Source of the DNA: CAYZJB01 sp964602985
Lineage (GTDB): Bacteria > CLD3 > SB21
Length of the DNA stretch: 64,000 nt
Assembly: GCA_964602985.1 (NCBI GenBank)
Contig: CAZRTJ010000003.1
Location: forward strand, 62,001-126,000
Direction of reading: 5' to 3'
The notes below the pieces were generated by a model. It saw only the letters and a program-made list of their open reading frames with translations, did not search any database and had not been told where the DNA came from. Shown here in pieces: positions 8,226 through 17,440 of the stretch (within the stretch, counting starts at the first letter, position 1; every line of letters begins with the position of its first letter). The position numbers were made by a program, and so were the translations under genes.

Positions 8226-9665
8226 ATGATCCAATCCCTGTCTCTTTCTGAAAAGATCGGCCAGATGCTCATTGCGCGCATCGATTTGCCGCCGGCGTTT
8301 CCCGAATCGATCCCCGCGGAATTCGTGAGCCGCTGCGGCGGAGTGATTCTATTTGGCGGAAGCGTGGAGAATGTGCCGGCGGTTCTCGAGCGCCTACAAC
8401 AGCGATGTGCCATTCCGCTGCTGGTCGCGTCAGATCTGGAGAGGGGACCGGGTCAGCAAGTGCACGGCGCGCCGTCATTTCCCTACAGCCGCGGATTGGG
8501 CGAGTTTAGCCAACGAACCGGCGCGTTTGATCTCGTGTATCAGTCCGCGCTGCAGACGGGCCGAGTGGCGCGCGCGCTCGGCATTCACCAGAACTATGCG
8601 CCCGTGGCCGATGTCCATACGTGTTCCGATAATCCGATCATTGGAATTCGCGCATTCCATTCCGATCCGGATCATGTGGCACGATGTTGTCGCGAGACCA
8701 TTCGCGGCCTTCGGGACGGCGGGATGCTTTCCACGGTCAAACATTTCCCCGGACACGGAGATACACGGGCGGATTCGCATGTGGACTTACCGGTTCTTGA
8801 GCTGACCCGTTCGCAAATCGAGGAGGTCCATCTCCTTCCGTTCGCGCAATCGATTATCGCGGGAGTGGACGCCGTGATGATCGGACATATTGCCGTCCCG
8901 GCGCTCGATCCCAGCGGATGTCCGGCCAGCCTCTCTCACATCATCGTGACCAGACTCTTGCGCCAACAGATGAAGTTCGATGGACTCATTGTCACGGATG
9001 CGATGAACATGGGCGGAATAACAAAGCATACATCGCCGTCCGAGGCGGTGATTCTGGCCATTCGATCCGGCTGCGATCAAGTGCTGATGCCGTCCGACAC
9101 CAAGGTGATCTCTGACGTGGTCGAGGCGATTCGAGCGGGCCGATTGTCTGAATCTCTCGTGGATCGGGCCGTGGAGCGAATCATGGCGACGAAAGAGCGG
9201 CTGCGTTTATTTGCCGCTCCTCGGGGACCGGCGGTGTGCGATGATTTCGCGCTTGCCGAAAAGGTTGCGGCCGCGGTGATCGATACGAGATCGGGAAAAC
9301 TTCTGCCCATCCTCGACGACGCACAGGTTGTGTTCTGCCTCCAGCAGCCCCACTCGCTTTCGTGGCTCGTCGAGCGCCTGCGATCGTACGCGATCATCTG
9401 CAGTCTCTCCGATCCCCCGCCGTCGATGTCGGGACGACCGCTCACCGTGATGACCGATCTCCAGCCACGCGCGTGGAGCGGTATGGTCGGGTTTCCCTTG
9501 ACATGGAAGAACTGGCTGGAAGCTCGCTGTACCGAACGCGATCAGGTCATTTCCTTCGGATCCCCTTGGCTCGGAGTCGATTCGGCGAGAAATTTCACCT
9601 GCGCCTATTCATCCTCCGACATCTCGCAGCGGGCGATTTACAAACGTCTGGTGGAAGACCGATAA
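8226..9665 (+). CDS. Glycoside hydrolase family 3, NagZ-like beta-N-acetylhexosaminidase
   Basis: A GH3 enzyme of the NagZ type, which removes GlcNAc from peptidoglycan fragments during wall recycling. The signature KHFPGHGDTRADSHVDLP (residues 172-189) contains the Asp183/His185 acid-base dyad typical of NagZ, and Asp258 in IVTDAMNMGG is the likely nucleophile. SDLERGPGQQV is the substrate-binding loop. At 479 residues it is longer than single-domain NagZ (about 340), with about 140 extra C-terminal residues. No signal peptide is seen, so it is probably cytoplasmic. There is no clear ribosome-binding site. Its 3' end overlaps the convergent GH113-like gene by 28 bases. Confidence 0.88.
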   Translation: MIQSLSLSEKIGQMLIARIDLPPAFPESIPAEFVSRCGGVILFGGSVENVPAVLERLQQRCAIPLLVASDLERGPGQQVHGAPSFPYSRGLGEFSQRTGAFDLVYQSALQTGRVARALGIHQNYAPVADVHTCSDNPIIGIRAFHSDPDHVARCCRETIRGLRDGGMLSTVKHFPGHGDTRADSHVDLPVLELTRSQIEEVHLLPFAQSIIAGVDAVMIGHIAVPALDPSGCPASLSHIIVTRLLRQQMKFDGLIVTDAMNMGGITKHTSPSEAVILAIRSGCDQVLMPSDTKVISDVVEAIRAGRLSESLVDRAVERIMATKERLRLFAAPRGPAVCDDFALAEKVAAAVIDTRSGKLLPILDDAQVVFCLQQPHSLSWLVERLRSYAIICSLSDPPPSMSGRPLTVMTDLQPRAWSGMVGFPLTWKNWLEARCTERDQVISFGSPWLGVDSARNFTCAYSSSDISQRAIYKRLVEDR

Positions 9666-11722
9666 AATTCCCGGACGACCTTTTCTGCCAGTTTGCCACG
9701 AATCTGAAACGATTTGTCCTGTGCTCGTGGATCCCGGTCAGCGCTCTCCCACTTCCACCAGAAGAACCCCTTGCACCAGGGCTCGTCCGATAACTCCTCG
9801 ATCAGCATTCGGTATCCCTGTGCCTGACGCTCGTCCGAGACGCTTTGAGAAAAATCTTCGTCGTGAGGAGACATCAGAGCGCCTTCGATGCTGGGGAACC
9901 CCACTTCCGTCAAGACCACCGGTCGATTCCACCGGACGGAAACCGCTCGCATCGTATCCTTGATCCCCCGCAACACTTTCCGGGAGTCCCCATCCTCTGC
10001 CGAACTCATCAAGGGGAAATAGTGCTGCACGCCAATAAAGTCCAGGTCATCCCAGAACTGAATGCGATCGTACTCTCCAAACCAATTTCCTCCAAACGTG
10101 ATCGCTCCCGAATAGGCCACGCGGACATGCCGGATGATTCGTTTCCACATCTGAGTATCGGCGGTCATGTGCGGCAGCTCCACCCCCACACTCAGCGATT
10201 CCATCCCGCACAACTCGGCGATCAAAGCGTGGTAGACGATGAACTGCGAATACTGATTTTCCCACCGATCGCGGTCCGGCCCTTCCGCCACGTCGACCTC
10301 CCCACACCACTGACCGTTTCCCAACCACAGGTGAGGCTTCATCATCACATCCATGCCGCGTTCGTGGGCGTCGCGCGCCGCTTTCACCAAACCTCCGAGG
10401 GTTTCGTCCCAGATATTCCGCAAGACAAAATGAATGTCCGGCGATCGGGCATCGGCAGAATATCCAAAGGGGGTGAGCGAAACCGCGTTCGCGCCATTTT
10501 CTTCCAGCCGCTGCAGTGACCGCGCCGACTCCTGAGATGTGTATCCGGTCTGCACGCCGTTGCTGTGCGCAAAGCAGAATCCTTTGAAGAACGGAATTTC
10601 TGTCGCTCGCCGGACCGGTCCCTGATCCAACACTGGAGCGTCAAAATCCTCGACGAATGTCTCCGGACTCTTCCACACCGCAGATGGGTCCGCCTGTTCA
10701 CGCCAGAATTCCATCGCAAGCAGATGCATCAGGAACGGATTCTGGTTCGTCTGAGGTGCGGTCAGCAGGTCGCCTTTCTTCACGAGCGACAAAAGCGGGT
10801 ATTTTGTTTTCCACCAGTCTGGAGGTTTCCCATAATAGGTTCCGGCGCGCACGAATGCCAACCCGTCCGTCAGCCACGGATACTTCTGTCCGTATTGCAG
10901 AGCGGTAAAATAGATCGACAGGATTTCTTCGAACCGCGTACGCACGTGGGCATCATCGACCAGATGGATTTCCCTTCGCTCCACGTCGATGGAATATTCC
11001 ATCAGATTGGCGCTCACGCGCGCTTTGGTTTCGAAGTTCGGGTACACAAAAATCCTGGGCGATGCGTCCCGGACAATCCGGGAATCCACCTGAGACAGCA
11101 AATGCTGCACACGTGCCTGCGAGAATGGAATCGGATTGCCGTAAAACGTAAACGTATTTTGTTTCGGATTCTTCCGGAATTCCGCTCGTTCCTCAAACAC
11201 GTTGACGCGCACCACCCAACGCCCCACGCTGTCACCGGCGGCGTAGATTGGCTGTCCGTATTGAAAGACCAGAAGCACCTCGTCAAAGGAGCGGTACTCC
11301 GTGAACAGCGTGTGCAGAGCTCCCATCAGACTTCTCGGTCCGGACCGCGCCGATACAAATCGGATATTTCCGTTGCTGTAATGCAGAAGCGACGCGGACT
11401 CGGCGTTCATCGAATCGCTGCCCAGAAACCACTGTCTCTCCAGGAGTCGAAATCGGGAGTTGGAATAGGTGGCGCTGTCATTGACCGTCACGACGTGAGC
11501 CGCCGATTCAGAAAAGCGAAAAGGAAGCCCCTCGCCCCAACGCTCCATGGATCGCAGAGTACGCGTCTTCCACGAAGCCATCGAATCGGGCACGATCAGC
11601 CGAAACTCTCGTGTCGCCTCGCCAGACTGTCCGGGACCGCACGTGGAAACTACCGTGCACACGAGAAAAGCAAAACACGAAGCGAATGAGATCACTGCTT
11701 TACCGCCGCAAAAAGATCTCAT
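9638..11722 (-). CDS. GH113-like glycoside hydrolase with an N-terminal degenerate peptidase-like region
   Basis: A 694-residue exported protein. Residues about 375-690 form a TIM-barrel resembling GH113 beta-mannanases: KGFCFAH at the start, MMKPHLWL, a likely acid/base Glu515 in SVGVELPHM and a likely nucleophile Glu606 in VVLTEVGFP. Residues about 40-365 are not clearly assigned. The segment around 255-300, ending YPWLTDGLAFVRAG, recalls the C-terminal part of gluzincin (peptidase MA/M61-like) domains, but HExxH is absent. The ATG at 11722 overlaps the upstream gene by 23 bases. A GTG at 11695 would give a shorter signal peptide. The sugar substrate is unknown. Confidence 0.75.
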   Translation of the reverse strand: MRSFCGGKAVISFASCFAFLVCTVVSTCGPGQSGEATREFRLIVPDSMASWKTRTLRSMERWGEGLPFRFSESAAHVVTVNDSATYSNSRFRLLERQWFLGSDSMNAESASLLHYSNGNIRFVSARSGPRSLMGALHTLFTEYRSFDEVLLVFQYGQPIYAAGDSVGRWVVRVNVFEERAEFRKNPKQNTFTFYGNPIPFSQARVQHLLSQVDSRIVRDASPRIFVYPNFETKARVSANLMEYSIDVERREIHLVDDAHVRTRFEEILSIYFTALQYGQKYPWLTDGLAFVRAGTYYGKPPDWWKTKYPLLSLVKKGDLLTAPQTNQNPFLMHLLAMEFWREQADPSAVWKSPETFVEDFDAPVLDQGPVRRATEIPFFKGFCFAHSNGVQTGYTSQESARSLQRLEENGANAVSLTPFGYSADARSPDIHFVLRNIWDETLGGLVKAARDAHERGMDVMMKPHLWLGNGQWCGEVDVAEGPDRDRWENQYSQFIVYHALIAELCGMESLSVGVELPHMTADTQMWKRIIRHVRVAYSGAITFGGNWFGEYDRIQFWDDLDFIGVQHYFPLMSSAEDGDSRKVLRGIKDTMRAVSVRWNRPVVLTEVGFPSIEGALMSPHDEDFSQSVSDERQAQGYRMLIEELSDEPWCKGFFWWKWESADRDPRAQDKSFQIRGKLAEKVVREFYRSSTRRL

Positions 11723-13238
11723 ACCGATACGTGAGCTTCTTCGTTTCCTGCGACTTGACGGGCACGTCCCACTTCAGGGAATTTTCCTGATTAATCGGAG
11801 TGCGCAGAGAAGGGATTTGTTTCACTTCGGCCTGATCGCTGACCACCAGAAGTTTGCCCGTCACTGGACGCGTAACGGACAGACGGATCTCTTTGTCCTT
11901 GGAGTTCGACACCGTCACCACGCCTTCGATCGTCACGAGATCGTAGTAGTACCCGTCCTTCTGTTTCACGTTTTCTTTGCGGTCAACTTCCTTTTCCTCG
12001 TCTTTGACGTGAATGTCCGGGGAGGTCGTGATCTTCAGGTTCACGCTCTTTTTCGGCGGCGTATAGTACAGGATATCCTGTCCCAACGCGCGGCCCCCCT
12101 GCAACGTCATACCGCTCCCTGTCGTCCAGGGATGCGGCGTTTTATTTTCCAGTCGGATGGAATGCCATACCGAATGCGGTTCCTCTTTCTTCTCGTAGTC
12201 ATACTGATTGAGGCCCTTCGGCAAGTCCACTTCGTAAATGTGCGCATAGGGAACCGTTGCGGAAAAAATACTGTATTGGGCTCTTTCCCCCTTCTTGATC
12301 GTCACGCGATTCAGCTTGTAGAAGAACAAATCCTCTGTCGAGGTTCCCTCCAGCGGCTGAAAGCTGGTGTAACTGACATCTTCCGAAAACGATTCCCCCG
12401 AACTCATCATCATCTGATTCGCCAGGACGCTGCGCTGGTACGTAGGACGGTTCTCCCCGCGGCCGGCCTGCGACAGGAAATCATTCAATCGTATGCTCAG
12501 CGACAACGGCCACGGAACATTCTCGTACATGAAATGCGGCGCGCCGACGACAAAATTAATCTCCGCGTCTTCAATGTCCTGAATGTCATTGATCAACGAC
12601 GCGGCCAGGATGATCTGCGCATTCTTGTCATCCAGCATTTCCACGCGATAGCTGGGAATCCAGCCGATGCCATTCTGAAAATAGACCATTTCCATATTCG
12701 CGGATCCCTTGGCCCCCGCGCTCCGTATCTCCAATATCGGCTTGAAAAGGGTATCGATGTGCTCTTGGGAATACGATTCCGGAAATTCCACCCATGCATG
12801 CCACGTGGACGACACGACGTGCGTCTGCGCCGCACTCTTGATCGTCACGAGGGAACCGTTGTCATTGTCCGTAACCGCAATCAGCGTGCCTTGAAGAACG
12901 GTCTTCTCCTCATTTGGAAAGTGCCAGACGATCCGTTTGTTCAGATTGGCTCGCAGCATGTCCGCAAACGAGGTCGCCACCGTCGACTTCGGTTTTCGCT
13001 GATACATCGCGCGAACCTCGTCGATCTTCACGTTCTTGTCCTTCGTACCCACCCAGAAGGTCCCAAAGATCGCGTCTGGCAGATTCTCGATCGTAGCCTT
13101 GTCTTGCAAAAATGTCGGCGAGCCTTCGGTGGTGAAGAAGCCCACCCCATTCTTGAAGACATCGACGCGAGTTGGCTTGAATTCCTGACCCCACGTCATC
13201 GCGGTCAGAATCATCGACATGACAATCCCACGAACCAT
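11700..13238 (-). CDS. DUF4139-like exported protein
   Basis: A 512-residue secreted protein. The start is the ATG at 13238, preceded by AGGAGG, rather than an upstream in-frame ATG. It gives the signal peptide MVRGIVMSMILTAMTWGQ. The middle contains the pattern IGWIPSYRVEMLDD followed by ASLINDIQDIEDAEINFVVG, which matches the DUF4139 theme in which side chains 'WxPxY' and a mildly modified 'EDW' precede a beta-rich C-terminus. The C-terminal 150 residues alternate beta strands and end in Arg-Arg. It lies between a TonB receptor and a GH113-like gene in one run. Function unknown. Confidence 0.75.
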   Translation of the reverse strand: MVRGIVMSMILTAMTWGQEFKPTRVDVFKNGVGFFTTEGSPTFLQDKATIENLPDAIFGTFWVGTKDKNVKIDEVRAMYQRKPKSTVATSFADMLRANLNKRIVWHFPNEEKTVLQGTLIAVTDNDNGSLVTIKSAAQTHVVSSTWHAWVEFPESYSQEHIDTLFKPILEIRSAGAKGSANMEMVYFQNGIGWIPSYRVEMLDDKNAQIILAASLINDIQDIEDAEINFVVGAPHFMYENVPWPLSLSIRLNDFLSQAGRGENRPTYQRSVLANQMMMSSGESFSEDVSYTSFQPLEGTSTEDLFFYKLNRVTIKKGERAQYSIFSATVPYAHIYEVDLPKGLNQYDYEKKEEPHSVWHSIRLENKTPHPWTTGSGMTLQGGRALGQDILYYTPPKKSVNLKITTSPDIHVKDEEKEVDRKENVKQKDGYYYDLVTIEGVVTVSNSKDKEIRLSVTRPVTGKLLVVSDQAEVKQIPSLRTPINQENSLKWDVPVKSQETKKLTYRYEIFLRR

Positions 13239-13296
13239 GATATCCTCCTGTGTTAAACAACGCAATCTACAGAATCCCGGCAGTCAATACAATCGT

Positions 13297-15234
13297 TCAG
13301 TCGCGAAGACTCCAGATCAATCCGACGCGAACTTGCTGAGGCGTCACGTCATACCCATCCAGCATGGTGAACCGTGCGCGAAGAATATTTTCGGCTTCGT
13401 AGAACAGCTGAAAGCTGGCGATGGTGGCCGTCACGCGAGTGTTCAGAATCCATCCCCCCCCGGATCGACGAGGGGCGACCATGTATACGGTCGGCAGATC
13501 CTGGTACGTGTACCCGTCATGACGACTGATCCAGCGCGCCTGCAAGATTCCTGTCATGCGGAGATGCTTTTGCAGAAAATCATGGTCGCCTCGAGCCGTG
13601 ATCAAAGTCATGTACGTCGGAGTGCCCTGGTGCAGTTCCGACGGAGCCTTCATCAGAGATTGCCGGACGGTCCATAGAAATTCTCCTGACCGTACGGCAA
13701 TTTCAACATCTCCCCCCATCGGACGGCCTCGGCGAGCGTTGCGCAGACGAATACGCGTGCTGTCCGAAAAATAATCGATCGGCTCCGCATACAATCCGTT
13801 CCTCACATCGTGCACATACGCAGACACGCGCACCAGAGCGATCCTCGAACCGCGCACGTCCCAACCCGCAGTGAGACTCGCGATATGGGGAGGTGTGATC
13901 TCCGAACCAACCGAAAATCCCGTCACGCCTCCCGACAGCCAGCGATCCGTCAGATCCGGCATCGTCACGGCATACGAGGTCGACGCCCACAATCTTCCCT
14001 GTCCGAGAGGAACCATCACTTGGCCATCAGCGGCCATACCATTCCCAAATGCATTATGGCGCTCCAACCGAATCCCGCCGGACATCCGGGCAAATCCGAT
14101 CGGCCAATCCGCGCGGGCATACAGTTCCTGCGAATCCCACCGACCCCCCAACCGGGCCGATCGTACGCGATTCCACACACCGCCTCCCTGCAACCGAACC
14201 GTGCCGACGGGCACTTGTGCATCGTACCCCACTCGCGTGAGTGACGTTTGCCATCGCGGCGCCAGAAGAGTGTCCTCGAAATCCCTCGCCTCGCGGGCCA
14301 TCTGCGTGTGTGACGTGTGGAGCGTCTGTTCCCACGAACCAATTCGATGGACGATCTTCAGCCGGTACTCGTCCCGATCGTCCGTACGCCTTCCTTCCGG
14401 TGTCGTAAAATCCAGATTCTTGCTGTCGCCAAACAGATTGCGTCCATACGCATCGTACCGGTCATGCGAGGACTGACGATACGCATCGATCAGCCAATGC
14501 TCGCCGGCCAGATACGTGAGACCGCCAAACAGGACATTGCCCGTGTAACGAGTACGCTGAATGCTTCGGACAAATCCGCCGCGAAAACCCTGAATGTTCT
14601 GTTCACCGGGCGTCTCTTTGGAGGATCCTCCAAATCGAATCTGAAGATGAGGTCCGATGGGTCGACCAAAGAAAGCTCCGATATCCCCAAATGCACTGAA
14701 GACGGATCGAAATTTCAAATGCGTGATGGCGTGATCTGCGGGAATCTGTCGAGTGATGATATTCACCGAACCACCCGCAGCGCGAGATCCGTAACGCGAC
14801 ACCGCACCGCCGCGCCGAATCTCAATCCGTTCGATGTTCTCCAGCGTAAGAGAATTCAGATTGGTCCACCCGACGTCGGGATCGCTCCATGGGATTCCAT
14901 CCACCAGAATCAGCACGTTTCGATTCCCGAGACCGTTGAAGCTGACACTGATCGGCTTGCCATAACTGCCGAGATCGTGCACATACACACCCGTCACATT
15001 CCACAAGAGATCGGCGATGTCGCCGTGGTAGAATTTCATCAACTCGTCATGGGTGAGAACTTCAACCAGCGCCAGAGAATCCAGCGATTCGGGTCGTGCA
15101 AAGTCGACGACCGACAAGGTCGCATACCGGTCGCTCCGTGTGGAATCGGCCACTTTCATGCTGTCTGACTGCTGAGCGGTGACGCTCGCGGCCAGCCCGC
15201 AGAGCACAATCCAACGGGACCATCCGGCGGTCAT
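13297..15234 (-). CDS. TonB-dependent outer-membrane receptor
   Basis: A 645-residue receptor. The ATG at 15234 follows the symporter stop by one base and gives a clear signal peptide ending ASVTAQQ. The plug domain is evident from LTHDELMKFYHGDIADLLWN, VLILVDGIPWSD, LENIERIEIRRGGAVSRYGS and AAGGSVNIIT. The remainder is a beta-barrel rich in aromatic strands and ends in a typical short terminal strand (VRVGLIWSLRD). Coupling to a Na+/solute symporter suggests a two-step uptake route for one solute, which is inference. The ligand cannot be read from the sequence. Confidence 0.9.
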   Translation of the reverse strand: MTAGWSRWIVLCGLAASVTAQQSDSMKVADSTRSDRYATLSVVDFARPESLDSLALVEVLTHDELMKFYHGDIADLLWNVTGVYVHDLGSYGKPISVSFNGLGNRNVLILVDGIPWSDPDVGWTNLNSLTLENIERIEIRRGGAVSRYGSRAAGGSVNIITRQIPADHAITHLKFRSVFSAFGDIGAFFGRPIGPHLQIRFGGSSKETPGEQNIQGFRGGFVRSIQRTRYTGNVLFGGLTYLAGEHWLIDAYRQSSHDRYDAYGRNLFGDSKNLDFTTPEGRRTDDRDEYRLKIVHRIGSWEQTLHTSHTQMAREARDFEDTLLAPRWQTSLTRVGYDAQVPVGTVRLQGGGVWNRVRSARLGGRWDSQELYARADWPIGFARMSGGIRLERHNAFGNGMAADGQVMVPLGQGRLWASTSYAVTMPDLTDRWLSGGVTGFSVGSEITPPHIASLTAGWDVRGSRIALVRVSAYVHDVRNGLYAEPIDYFSDSTRIRLRNARRGRPMGGDVEIAVRSGEFLWTVRQSLMKAPSELHQGTPTYMTLITARGDHDFLQKHLRMTGILQARWISRHDGYTYQDLPTVYMVAPRRSGGGWILNTRVTATIASFQLFYEAENILRARFTMLDGYDVTPQQVRVGLIWSLRD

Positions 15235-15235
15235 G

Positions 15236-16729
15236 TCAACCGCGCGAGATGAACGGTTCCCATTTTTCTTTCGGGGAAGGGGGCGTGAGAAGGCTGACAC
15301 CGAACAGACAGACAAAGGCAACAACCGTGGCAGGAAGGATAATGTAATTCGTGTCCAGAATCGGTGTGGCCGATACCGCGTTGGCGACAGTGATTCCGAC
15401 CGTCACGAGCATACTCGCCATCATGGACACGACTCCGCCGAGCGGCGTGACCCGCTTCCACAAAAAGGCGGCGAGCAACACCGGCGTAATCCCCGCACCG
15501 ACCATGGTGTACGCCGTAAACGCCATACTGAGGATCGTCTCAAATCGCATGGCCACTGTGAATGCCGTGATGGCGAGCGCCACGATCAACAGCCGATTCA
15601 TCCGGATCACGTGCGCGGCATCCGAATTCGGTCGGAGGAATCTCTGATAAATGTCGCGCGTCAGATTCATCGCCGGCACCATCAGAAAGGTATTGGCAGT
15701 CGACAGGATAATGGCGACCGCCGCCGCGAGGAGAAATGCGCCCGCAACGTCCGGCAGGTCAAATCGCGCCAGGTGCAGGATGATGGTCTCCGACATCGCC
15801 GAATTCAACCCGCCTTCACCGTTCAAGAAGGCCGGGTGGTGGATGTAATGCGAACTTCCGATCACAGAAACCACGGCCAGGAGCGATTCGATGATGACAA
15901 CGCCGATTACCATTCCGATCACGGCGCGACGGGCGGTCGCGGCATCGCGGGCCGCAAAGAATTTCTGATAAATACTGCTCTCCCCCATCAGCAGGAAAAA
16001 CGACGGAAGAAAGATCCCCACAAACCAGGTGAACTCATGCCCGCCGCCGACGTCAAAATACCTTTCCGGCAACGCCGCCGTAACGCCCTCCCAACCGTGA
16101 TGGTCCGCGCTGAACAGCAAGAGCGGCACCGCAATCACGATCGAAGAGGTGATGATGATGCCGTTCATCAAATCCACGCTCATGATCGATACCATCCCCG
16201 CCAGCAGCGTAAAGACGACGACCGCTCCGCACGTGATCATCGCGCCCACGAGCGGGTCCAACCCCGTCGTCGGATCCACGGGATTCGTCCGTGTCATGAT
16301 ATTGAGCAGCTTCCCGCCCCCTTTGAACTGATACCCGGCAATCGCCAGGTACGCAATCACGATGATCACCGTTCCCAGTACGCGGGCCGTTGCGTTGTAT
16401 CGTTTCTCCAAAATGTCCGGAACTGTGTATTCCGCCAGCCGCCTCACGCGATCGGCCAGAAAATACACGACGATCAAACCCACCCAGGCTCCCGCGGAAA
16501 ACCACAGAGCAGAAAATCCCTCCCGAAACGCCAGACCCGCGCCACCGAACAACGAACCCGAACCCACCCACGTGCACACGAGCGTACCGACAAGGAACCA
16601 TACCGAAACGTTCCTGCCGGCCACCATGAAGTCATCCTGGGTCTTAACCCGGAAGCTCTTCCACACGCCCACCCCGATCAGGATACAAAAATAGACCGCA
16701 ATGACGATCAGATAAATCGACATGGACAA
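15236..16729 (-). CDS. Sodium:solute symporter (SSS) family transporter
   Basis: A 497-residue inner-membrane protein with about 13 hydrophobic helices and the SSS fold. Typical features are the N-terminal DFMVAGRNVSVWFLVGTLVCTW region, SLFGGAGLAF, the EYTVPDILEKRYNA segment and the ILSTANTFLMVPAMNLTRDIY helix that holds the sodium-site Ser/Thr residues. The family couples Na+ entry to uptake of sugars, proline, pantothenate or other organic solutes, and the substrate here is not predictable. It sits 6 bases after the HEAT-repeat gene and one base before the TonB receptor start. Confidence 0.93.
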   Translation of the reverse strand: MSMSIYLIVIAVYFCILIGVGVWKSFRVKTQDDFMVAGRNVSVWFLVGTLVCTWVGSGSLFGGAGLAFREGFSALWFSAGAWVGLIVVYFLADRVRRLAEYTVPDILEKRYNATARVLGTVIIVIAYLAIAGYQFKGGGKLLNIMTRTNPVDPTTGLDPLVGAMITCGAVVVFTLLAGMVSIMSVDLMNGIIITSSIVIAVPLLLFSADHHGWEGVTAALPERYFDVGGGHEFTWFVGIFLPSFFLLMGESSIYQKFFAARDAATARRAVIGMVIGVVIIESLLAVVSVIGSSHYIHHPAFLNGEGGLNSAMSETIILHLARFDLPDVAGAFLLAAAVAIILSTANTFLMVPAMNLTRDIYQRFLRPNSDAAHVIRMNRLLIVALAITAFTVAMRFETILSMAFTAYTMVGAGITPVLLAAFLWKRVTPLGGVVSMMASMLVTVGITVANAVSATPILDTNYIILPATVVAFVCLFGVSLLTPPSPKEKWEPFISRG

Positions 16730-16735
16730 TCCCTG

Positions 16736-17431
16736 CTACCCAAACACTTGTTTGCGGCGAGCGTCTTCGAGTTTCTGTTTGTTAACCGCGTCCAGACCCA
16801 CGATGGCGTCCAGACTCATGTATGCGGCGATTCGCACGTCCTTGTTTTCATCTTGTGACAGTTTCACCAGGGTATCGTACACGACTCGTGGAATGCTCTC
16901 GCGCCCCCCGTAGATCACGCCCAAGCCGTCGGCACAGGCTTCCCGGAAATTCCAGTTTGGATGCGCGCACGAACGCAGTAAGAATTCTCCTGCCGTTGCG
17001 TGCCCTTCACGCGCGATGTGGACAATTCCCTCCACCGCGGCCATTCCCCGTGAATCGGAAACACCAACCGCGCATGAAAATCGACGATCCGCATACTCCA
17101 TGAGGAAATGCAGGGCATCCTGGCCTCCGATGGATCCCATGGACAATATCGCCAGTTCCTCCTCCTCCGCGGTCAAATCCCGCCCGATCATTTCCATTAA
17201 CTGGGCGACGCCATCCGAGTGCCGCCACAATCCCAAGGCCTCCAGTCCGATTCGCCGGAACTCCGGATCGGCATGACGGGAAAGCGGCAACAGAATGTCG
17301 GCCAGTCTGGGATCACATTCGAGGTGGGAAATCAGATTCAGAGCGTCGATGCGCCGGTCTTTGTCCTCTCCCAGCAGATGCTCGACGATATAGGCATAGT
17401 ACACATCCGATTCGCCGTAGAATTCCTCCAT
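16736..17431 (-). CDS. HEAT-repeat protein
   Basis: A 231-residue, all-helical soluble protein built of HEAT-type repeats of about 30-35 residues. Repeat cores are visible at DRRIDALNLISHL, DPEFRRIGLEALGLW, EEELAILSMGSIGG, NWNFREACADGLGVI and NKDVRIAAYMSLDAI. Such repeats are protein-binding scaffolds. No signal peptide is seen. It lies 10 bases after the CsgG-like lipoprotein gene and 6 bases before the symporter, so it is in the same operon. Its partner is unknown. Confidence 0.85.
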   Translation of the reverse strand: MEEFYGESDVYYAYIVEHLLGEDKDRRIDALNLISHLECDPRLADILLPLSRHADPEFRRIGLEALGLWRHSDGVAQLMEMIGRDLTAEEEELAILSMGSIGGQDALHFLMEYADRRFSCAVGVSDSRGMAAVEGIVHIAREGHATAGEFLLRSCAHPNWNFREACADGLGVIYGGRESIPRVVYDTLVKLSQDENKDVRIAAYMSLDAIVGLDAVNKQKLEDARRKQVFG

Positions 17432-17440
17432 GCGAAGCGC

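Noticed and set aside
11547..13256. 569-codon plus-strand open frame
   Set aside because: It is antisense to the DUF4139-like gene, which has a signal peptide and a strong Shine-Dalgarno. No protein-like features.
15179..16858. 559-codon plus-strand open frame
   Set aside because: It is antisense to the Na+/solute symporter. The Arg/His/Asp-rich composition is the mirror of a hydrophobic membrane protein.
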